DNA of 64,000 nucleotides from contig CM043957.1 in assembly GCA_014529385.2 (NCBI GenBank), positions 88,810,881 to 88,874,880 on the forward strand. The letters run 5' to 3'. Shown one piece after another: positions 55,967 through 64,000 of this stretch; position 1 is the first letter of the stretch; each line of letters begins with the position of its first letter. The DNA comes from Adiantum capillus-veneris (Eukaryota; Streptophyta; Polypodiopsida; Polypodiales; Pteridaceae). The notes beneath the pieces are model-generated. The model ran no database searches, was not told the DNA's origin, and saw nothing but the letters and a program-made list of their open reading frames with translations. Both the position numbers and the translations under genes were made by a program.

Positions 55967-55984
55967 CCTGGCTCTTTGATACCA
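55967..55984 (-). promoter_or_regulatory. Primer-binding site, initiator tRNA-Met type
   Basis: The minus strand reads TGGTATCAAAGAGCCAGG two bases after the LTR end (55987). It is one base from the usual TGGTATCAGAGCC. Its position downstream of an LTR that already ends a complete element is unexpected. Confidence 0.7.
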
Positions 55985-55986
55985 CT

Positions 55987-57577
55987 TGTAACATCTAATA
56001 GCCTAGTAACTTGTGTGTAGCAGAAAATAGTATAGACATAGTGAGCATTTCATTAGAATAGATTCCTAATGAGCATAGCAAGAGTGCTTGGATGGAGAGA
56101 GCAACAAAAATCATAACACCTAGTTAGATAGGCATGAACAATACTTCAAAAGAGAGAGAAATTAATCTATTGACAACAGCTGAGGACCGGATTTACATGG
56201 AGCTGGTCCCCCCTCCAAAAGGCTTTGTATTATAGGTTCCCCCATCAAGGGAGAGATTTTACAATACAATACTTTGTGTTCCTTCAATAACTTGATGGTG
56301 CAATGAAGATGGAAGCTTCAAGAACCATGCACACACTTAAAAAACACAACATCAATTCCCTCACGATCTCAGACCCAAGACCTCACACACCTTCAAAGAT
56401 GGTGAGAGCTAGCGGGGTATGAGAGTAGATTGAGAGGAAGGAGTAGTCTTACGAGAAAGAAGTATATCTCCTCACCTAGTCACTCATAATAGCTTAGCAT
56501 AGCTTAGTAATTAGCATGGTAGAGGAAATGAGCATGCATTGAAGCTTGGCACTTGGTTTTCATCACAAAGCCACGAGTTGTTGGTGTAGGCCTCCCTTCT
56601 CACAAGCTTGGAGTAGATGATGAGATTTCCTTTAAAGCTTGAGAAGGAGAGAGAGAGTCTTCTTGCTTCACACATGAGATTGTGTGATTGTGTGTGTGAT
56701 AATGCCTTGACAAAATCATCCCCCTCTCTCTTTTGGTCGACCCCTCATGCTTTTTACTCATGATGACGCCCCATTGGACCCTGCAAAGCCTAGCCAATGA
56801 TAATTAAGAAGCATAAGCGATAGCCTTGTGACATGTGTCCCCCTTTCCCCTTTTGTGAGAGCTTTAGGTAATTAATTAATGCAATTAAACTCTCATTGGA
56901 CCCCTTAGTCTTCTAGCCAATAGGAATCAGGCAAGCCATTGGGCTGTTGAATGCTCATTGGACCCCTTGGGAGACTAGCCAATAGTCTTCTAGAGAGCTT
57001 TATTCTTATTGGTTCTTTTATTAAGTGTTTTAAATTAATTAAACTAGATTTACTCTAGCCCAATTCTCATTGTTCCACCTCTATGGCCATCCAATAGGAT
57101 TTGAATGCACCTTGTGGGCAATTGGGCTAAGGAGTTGACGTGTGTCCACTATGTCCTTTGTGTAAAGGGGCTTGCATGAGTGTGTGTGTGTGGGTGTGTG
57201 TGTGTGTGTGTGTGTCTGTGTGTGTTTCTCTCACATCCCCTACTAAAAGGGCTCACCCCCTCCTCTTTAGGAGCTTGCAAAGACTTTCTGTACATTGTCA
57301 AGCATCCAATTTTCCTAAGCATTGACCATTAGACTTAACCTTGGAATTTTGAAACCTTAGCATCTTGGAAGTCTTAATGGACTGAACCTTAGGTCTTTGA
57401 AGCCCATTGCTTGCACATTGCTCTTCTGAAGATGGTCCCCCTTTGGATCCCTATTGTGACCAGCCTGCTAGCCTTACCAATAATCTAGTTTTTTCTCCCC
57501 TGGTACTTCCCCATATTACATGATCATTTTAACATGAGAAAATCATTTAGGAGAATTAGATATTAGTTATTATGACA
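55987..57577 (-). repeat. LTR of minus-strand gypsy element
   Basis: On the minus strand the LTR begins TGTCATAATAAC right after a purine tract (CAAGAGAGAGGTAA, 57578-57591) and ends GTTACA. Length is 1591 bp. It contains a (GT)n tract (57178-57228). At 56060-56165 it holds a plus-strand copy of the element's own leader and gag start (ATGAACAATACTTCAAAAGA at 56133). A primer-binding site follows. Confidence 0.65.
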
Positions 57578-57967
57578 TTACCTCTCTCTTGAAATCATAG
57601 TCGTCCTTGATTATGGGGTAGAGAAGATAAAGCCTATTCATTAGTCCTTTTTCTAGCGGGTAGAGGATCTCTATCTTACCCTACGACATCGCTCTAGAAT
57701 GGATGACTAATCCATTTGGCGCTTGAGAGCCTAAGGCTGCTGCAAGCATGTCTTCACATTAGTCCTATCAATCTTCCATAGTAGAGTGACAATCTCTACT
57801 TGGTGTTTGGAAGACGTCGTCTCCACAATCCTGATTCTAAGCATGCATACTACTTAACATTCGCGCACAATAAAGAAAAAGAGAGTCTTATAAGACAAAA
57901 ACTTTGTTCATTTTAAACATTTGTATATTTGCTTACTAGGAAGCATTGACAAGGTTTAGGTTATCCT

Positions 57968-59130
57968 TTAATAGTATGCCTTGCATCCATCTAGCATCTT
58001 CAAAAGGATAATTCTTAACTTAATAAGATACCGTCGGATAGTCTTACCGCCTCTTAATACCTTGTCTTCATGTCGAAGAATGGACTCGGACTGCAGCACC
58101 TCTTCTTGGTCCTCGATCTGCGGTGGGTCTTCAATAGTTGGTTCTTGAGGTAGCTCTCCTTTGTAAGGTTTTAGTAGGTTCACATGGAAAGCATTGTGTA
58201 TGAGCCAATGGTTGGGCAACTTGAGTTGATAGGCCATCTCATTGATTGGTCAAAGAATCTGGAAGGGACCATAGTACCTTTTTGCTAACTTAGCATAGTA
58301 CTTTTGGTGTCCCATAGGATTCTTGCCTGTCGTGTGCCTTAATCGAGCCTTGGGAAATTTAAGCAAGACCCAATCAATTTCTTTAAAGGCTTGGGCTCTT
58401 CTGTGCTTATCAGCAGCAGCCTTTTGCCTTTGTTGTGAGATAGAAATAGCATCCTTAATCTTTTGGAAAGATTCTGTAGGTCTCGGCTATACTCATCTGC
58501 AGCGAAGATCTTCCCATGTACCTTAAGTAGCAGGGGACTTTTGGATCTTGTTTCAATTACCTCGAAAGGTGCTTTTCCTGTGGAAGTATGTACAGTGTTA
58601 TTGTAGGCATACTCCACTAAGGGTAAGTACTTCTCCCATTGGGACCTTTGATCTACTTCCGTTACGTAGGCTTTTAGTAGATCAAGAATTGTTAGGTTAG
58701 CTATTTCACTTTGGCCATCCGTTTGCGGGTAATAGGCTGAAGAGAAGTTTTGCCTTGTCCCTAAATTTTCAAAGAGACCCTTCCAGAAATTACTTGTCAT
58801 TCAAGGATCTCTATCCGACATTATGGACATCGCCAAGCCATGGTACTTGAAGATTTGTGATATGAAGAGGGTTTCCATTTGATAGGCTTTGATAGTCTTT
58901 TTGACAGGTATAAAATGAGCGTGTTTACTAAACCTGTCTACTATCGTACATATTCCCGTATTCCCATGGATAGATTTAGATAATCCAAAGATAAAATCCA
59001 TGGATATGCTCTCCCATGGTGAATTAGGGATTGGAAAAGGTTGAAGCAATCTAGGTTGCTTCCCTCTATCAAACTTCGTCTTTTGGCATACCACACATTT
59101 AGAAACATACTCTTGTATGTTTGCTTTCAT
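57968..59130 (-). pseudogene. Integrase and chromodomain-like tail
   Basis: 59130-58801 has CVVCQKTKFDRGKQPRLLQP, WESISMDFI (first Asp) and IVDRFSKHAHFIP, ending SDRDP (second Asp region). 58800-58339 has YYPQTDGQSEIANLTI, where Glu of the DDE triad is in GQSEIAN, then WEKYLPLVEYAYN. After a shift, 58237-57968 has LIHNAFHVNLLKPYKG and a tail LQSESILRHEDKVLRGGKTIRRYLI, typical of the region where chromoviruses carry a chromodomain. In-frame stops occur at 58801 and near 58336. Confidence 0.88.
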
Positions 59131-60679
59131 GGTAGGCCAATAGAAATATTTTTCAATCCCTTTTAGGGTAGACTGAATCCCTCTATGCCCCGCATAAGGA
59201 GGAGATGAGATTCATACATTACTTTCTCACATAGTGAGTTAGTAACACATAGTCTATTTCCATAGAGAAGATAACCATCTTGTAAAGTAAATGGTTCCTC
59301 TTTCTTCCCTAGTGCAAGGGCTAAAATCACATCTCTAAAATCAGGATCAATAGTTTACTCATCTATCATAGAAGATAGATCATTGTGAGTTGCTATGGAA
59401 ACCGCATTCACTATTGGTCGTCTTGAGAGTGCATCCGCTACTTGATTATGCTGCCAGCAATGTGAGCAATATGAAAATAAAATTGCAAAAGGAAATTTTC
59501 CCGCCTCATTTGTTTGTCAGAGAGCTTGGTCTGCGTCATGAAGTACTTAAGGCTTTGGTGATCCGTCCGCAGAATGAAAGGAGCCCATAGTAAATAGTGC
59601 TTCCATGAGTCTAAGGCATGTAGAACTGCGAGGAGTTCCTTTTCATATATGCCTAGAGCTTTCTCAATAGGGTCGAGCCTTTGACTTTCATTGGCTATGG
59701 CGTGTCCTTCTTGGAGCTATTAGGTCATGTAATGGTCCTGCTATTAGTGAGAACGTTTCTATGAAGCGTGTATAGTATGCACACATACCTATAAAGCTTC
59801 TTTTTTCATGAAGATTCCTTGGATTAAGCCATCCTTTTATCACCTCTAGCTTTGATGGATCCATTTGGATGCCATCTTGAGAGATAATGTGATATAAATA
59901 CTGAATCTCTTGTAAGAAAAACTCACTTTCCTTTCGATTAACATAAATTTTATTCTCTCGTAAGACTTGAAATATTACCTAGAGATGTTGCTTGTGTTCG
60001 TCTAATGAATTAGAATAGATGATAATATCATCAAAGAACACTCCTCGGTGACGCCTAAATAGCTTCTTGATCAAGCAATTGAATGTGGCTGGTGCATTGG
60101 TCAAACCAAAAGGCATGACAATGTATTCGTAAAGACCAAATGTAGTGCGAAATGCCGTCTTTACAATGTCTTGATCAACTATCCTTATTTGATGATAGCT
60201 ACTTTTTAGGGCAATCCTACTGAAGTAGGTCGACCCTTGTAGCTTATCAAATAGGTCTTCTACCCATGAACGGGAAACCTATTCTTGATAGTGATCCTAT
60301 TTAGTGCTCTATAGTCGACACACATACGATATGTGTCCTCTTTCTTTTACACTAATAGCACGGGTGAAAAAAATGGAGATGAGCAAGGCCTAACCATGAC
60401 CTTCTCAACTAACTCATGCACTTGCCGCATAATCTCCTCTTGTTGAGCTTGAGAAACTCTATAAGGAGGTTTATTAGGCGGTGAACTTCCTGGAAGAAGT
60501 TCAATTGCATGGTCATCATTGCCTCGTTTAGGAGGTAGTTCACAAGGAATGTCGTCAATAAAAACATCTTGAAATCCCTTGAGAAAATTGAATAACTCTA
60601 ATTCTTTGTGATTGTTTATATTTTCTTTTGCTAAAGCATTAGGTTCATTTTGAGAATATTTGACAAAAATCATGTACAC
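59131..60679 (-). pseudogene. Reverse transcriptase and RNase H
   Basis: 60679-60347 has FQDVFIDDIPCELPPKRG and PPYRVSQAQQEEIMRQVHEL. Beyond a shift come YRMCVDYRALNRITIKNRFP and, near 60025, the catalytic FFDDIIIYSNSLDEHKQHL. Fragments of the connection and RNase H region lie toward 59400. Many stops and frame changes occur, so no product is made. Confidence 0.82.
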
Positions 60680-60700
60680 GGAAATAGAGCTCTTTATTAA

Positions 60701-62683
60701 CTAATTGAAAGTTTGCGTATGTACAATGGGTATGGTGTTACCCAACTCCTTAGCATCTACGTACATATCTTTTTCCCTGAACCTAAAGTAGATTTTTCTT
60801 TCAGGGGATTTAACATTGGCAGCCATACGATCAAACCATGGTGCCCCTAGGATTACATCCTCATGCTTGAGAGGAGAGATAAAGAAGTCCTCTTTGTCCA
60901 CATAGCTTTGAACATGGAGCCTCAATTTCTTGATTAAGGGAGTGACTGAAGCTTCTTGCCCCTTGAAAGAACCATCGACGGGGGTAGGACATATCCCATC
61001 TCATAGGCTTGGATGCCTAGCTTGGTGGCCAACTCTGTGGATATGAAATTGTGAGTAGAACCAGGGTCAAAGAGAATAAAAGCATCATGGTCTCTTACCT
61101 TTCCCCAAGCATGGCATAGAGGGGATCCTTTGTGGTAAGCTTCCTCTTCTTGGATTTCAACCAAGGTAGCTCTAGGAGGCTCGTGGCAGGTGTTCTTTTG
61201 GGGGCAAGTGCGGTACGCATGACCTTGCTCGCTGCATTTGAAACAACGGTTATCTTTGTGATAGCACAAGCTCTTCAAGAGAAAGTTTGTTTTTGCCTTT
61301 GTAAACTCCCTTCTCCTTAGCTTTGTTGTTATTGAAATTGCCCTTAGGAGACTTTTGGACATTGTCCTTCCCCTTAGGCTCATTGGAACCCTTGTTTTCT
61401 ATGAGCTTAAGATTTCTCTTAGCCCCTATCTGGAACTTGATTCGTGAAGCCACCATGGTATGGCGTATGATCGTAGATATAGTGCGTGGCCTTTGTGATT
61501 TGACATAATCCGCCATGTCTTCAGTTAGACCCACACAAAATTGTTGTTTTTGCTCTCCAAAATCCATCTTTTTGAAGACAGTGACTTTGAGATGTAAATC
61601 CCAAAACTTGTCTACATATTTGTGAATAGATTTGTAGGGAGAGAGCTTCAAGCTTTGCCATTCGGTGAGTACTTTGTCTTTGGCATCGGTAGCCAAAAAT
61701 TGCTTCATGATGGAAGCTCTTAAAGCTTTCCATGTTCGTAGGGCTTCATCGATTGCCCGTAGGCTAGACCACCATTGCCTGGCGGACTTTTGAAAATGCA
61801 TAGCTACATGGCGTAGTTTAGAGGACTCCGTGAAGCCCTCATCTCCAAACGCTGCATTGAATTGTTGGATGAAGGCCAAGACTTTGTCCGTAGCACCAAA
61901 GGTGCCATCGTAGATAAGGAAAGAGAACATGAAGTTCTTGAGCTTGGACGACCTCTTCCACGCGGCATAGGATTTCCTATGACCTCTTCTTTTTAATGGT
62001 TCAAAAGTTGCACCATCACTTTCTTCAAAAGATGAAGAATTTGAGGAAGATGGAGAAGAGGGTGACCTCTTTCTCGCCTTTTTCTTGCCTTGTTCCTCTT
62101 TGTCTGCACCATCACTTTCTTCATAAGAGGAAGAGGATGAAGAAGATGGAGAAGAGGGTGACCTCTTTCTCGCCTTTTTCATCTCTTGTTTTCTGTCATC
62201 CCTCTTTGAATTATAGTGTGGAGAAGTGTGCGATGGTCTTCTCCGTTTAGGAGGTGATGGAGAGCGTTTTTCCCGCCGTCTTCGTGGAGTTATTTCCGCC
62301 GAGGTGGTAGGAGACTCACTTCTTTCTTGTTCCTTTGGTGGGGGCTCTTGAGTTCTCCTTTGGGAAGGAGATGCGTCATCAAGAAGTAAATTTTTGAGCC
62401 CTTCGTATGGATCCTCTTCTTCTTGCCGAATCGAAGAGAGGCCTCTGTTGGAAGTCTTGCAAGGAGGCTTCCTAGGTACTCTCTCGTCATGGTGTGGAGT
62501 TTGGAGAATCCCATGAGTACGTAGCTACCGTTCCACTTCACTTTGGAGGGATGGATTGCCCATGGCTTGTTGAAGCCTAAAAACGAGGTAGTTAACAAGC
62601 ATAGGGGCATCATTAATAGCATGCTCATTAGCAAAATCAAAGCTATCAACATTAATTTCACTCTCTTTTGAAGTATTATTCAT
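60701..62683 (-). pseudogene. gag: gag and protease
   Basis: The likely start is the ATG at 62681-62683 (MNNTSKESEINVDSFDF). Stops follow, then a Ser-rich region with two copies of KKARKRSPSSPSSS (62182-62010). The gag core (FIQQFNAAFGDEGF, ARQWWSSLRAIDEAL, WQSLKLSPYKSIHKYVDKFWDLH) runs to 61250. The frame from 61383 supplies the knuckle CFKCSEQGHAYRTC and protease FDPGSTHNFIS, with DPG for DSG. 60925-60701 gives the protease end HEDVILGAPWFDRM. Confidence 0.87.
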
Positions 62684-62785
62684 GCCTATCTAACTAGGTT
62701 TTATGATTTTTGTTGCTCTCTCCATTCAAGAAGCTTCAAGCACCATGCACACACTTATAAAACACAACATCAATTCCCTCACGGG
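62672..62785. repeat. Rearranged LTR end
   Basis: 62727-62785 matches 56312-56370 in direct orientation (GAAGCTTCAAG, CCATGCACACACTTA). The adjoining 62672-62727 matches 56092-56147 in inverted orientation. The junction sits at the palindrome GAAGCTTC. Confidence 0.75.
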
Positions 62786-62789
62786 ACGG

Positions 62790-64000
62790 CGAGCACAAGG
62801 TGCTTTTGTCACGCAAGCTTTTCGTGGCACAAGCAGGCATGCATGGCATGTCTTGTAATATTCTTGTGCATGACTGCACGTTCAGTACTCCAAGCACAAG
62901 CTCGGCTTCTGACAGTTCGGAGCATTTACATTTTGTTTCATACATTGTTGGTTAACACCCACATATTAGATTGCAAACTCGTATCCAGCATACGCTCGTC
63001 GGATATTGAACGGTAAGACTAACCAAAACTCGCGTTCGGCAAGGCCTGTACCTAGACTTCATGAACAGTGCCAAATTCTTTGGCATGGCCGACTCTTTGC
63101 ACGTCCCACAGATCTCTCCCATGTCTCGGACAGCCAGCAGCAGTGGCACACATGATCAGCAAGGCCATCTACTTGTTCATTAGCTGCACATTATCAAGAT
63201 GAGATAGTCGACATGGTTGATTCAATTCTGCCAAGATATATGTGGGCCGATAGCAGCATTTGTTGACTACACATTAATTATGTGAAGCACGGATTCAGTT
63301 TATGCATTTTGCATTATGACTTCCCAAGATTGGCATATGCTATGAGCATACAAGCTCAAAAGGGATTTGGCACTATGCTTGCAGGATCTTTCCTTACGTA
63401 CCACACGGGGGTGAATGCCACATGAGAGTGTATATGATATATGGGACAACTCTCTCTCGCTGAGCAGTTATGGCTGTGAGCCATCTTCCAGCGAGTTTGT
63501 CCTTCAGAATTTCAAGACAATTGGTTACAACAGGATGACCAAGTTAGACAATTTTAAGTTTTTCTTGTTTTTCCATGTTTTTGGAAAATATTGTATGTTG
63601 TGCAAAGCAAAGTTCTTTGACAGTTTCACGTGAAGCAAGCCTTCTAACGTGTACACCGATACAGCCCATTGACTTCAAATCAAGGGCATTGGTATACACG
63701 TTTGTGGAACTGGTAAAATATGGATATCTGCTCCCATTTTATGTGTGGCAACATCAAGTTCGGATGTCTCCCTAGCAGTACAGGCTGCTGTGCAAGGCAC
63801 TTTTGTTTTGGCTCTCACTTTTGAGGCCATCCCTTTCGACAAGGCCTTACAATTTTGCATCCAAGGCATGCTAGCTCGGTGGATTCAATTCTAATGCCTC
63901 ATGAATTACGCTTCCGCTATCACACTAGCCACTCTGTCAAGGACACAATAAGTGATGGATTGTTTAACGTGTTTTTTTGTTGTTGTCAACACACACCAAG
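62790..64000. other. Stretch without recognised genes
   Basis: Short frames only on both strands, none with a known motif. No LTR or terminal repeat was recognised. Confidence 0.45.

Larger units (their letters stand above)
57968..62683 (-). mobile_element. Ty3/gypsy element with chromodomain-like tail (coding region)
   Basis: The minus-strand order is gag, knuckle, protease, RT, integrase, chromodomain-like tail, all present but broken. Its 3' LTR is 55987-57577. The expected 5' LTR at the right is reduced to a ~58-base piece (62727-62785). The element belongs to the chromovirus side of Ty3/gypsy by its domain order and single RNase H. Confidence 0.85.

Overview
The window looks like intergenic DNA from a large, repeat-rich land-plant genome. 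It carries nested LTR retrotransposons, GT-AG introns, a plant-style Ty3/gypsy element with two RNase H domains, and copia elements primed by initiator tRNA-Met. A fern or other non-flowering plant is a guess; nothing here fixes the species. Only two genes look possibly functional as host genes: the 3' end of an FCP1/HAD-phosphatase-like gene (1-579 +) and an intact two-exon gene of unknown family (14688-16108 -).

Layout. 620-14476: a LINE on the minus strand (ORF1 plus endonuclease-RT ORF2), split by a 9.2 kb Tat-like gypsy element with ~1.55 kb LTRs (2249-11469). 14688-16108: the unknown two-exon gene. 16470-27272: an old minus-strand copia, joined at one end to a gypsy integrase scrap and split by a younger plus-strand copia (17735-25032, target duplication AGGAT). 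27629-37418: a 9.8 kb unit with matching inverted ends (20 of 22 bases). It holds two plus-strand genes (A, B), two long foldback hairpins, a minus-strand gene with a histone H3 fold and the exact H3 tail start MARTKQTA, and a minus-strand multi-exon gene that resembles a transposase. All four genes are decayed. 41276-48800: a hAT transposase pseudogene split by a 5.7 kb element with 23-bp inverted ends (42679-48371). 49227-53760: a decayed minus-strand gene with a coiled coil and RING-like Cys/His cluster, a decayed protein-kinase-like gene, tandem repeats and an array of a GTTACCGA-type motif. 55967-62785: a minus-strand Ty3/gypsy element with a chromodomain-like tail, whose 3' LTR is followed by a primer-binding site.

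The most notable signal is the inverted-repeat unit at 27.6-37.4 kb. A mobile-looking unit appears to carry its own histone H3-like gene. Gene A in that unit is a paralogue of the intact gene at 14.7-16.1 kb, with the intron at the same place and in the same phase. I read this as either host capture of an element gene or the reverse. All assignments come from reading motifs by eye; no database was searched.
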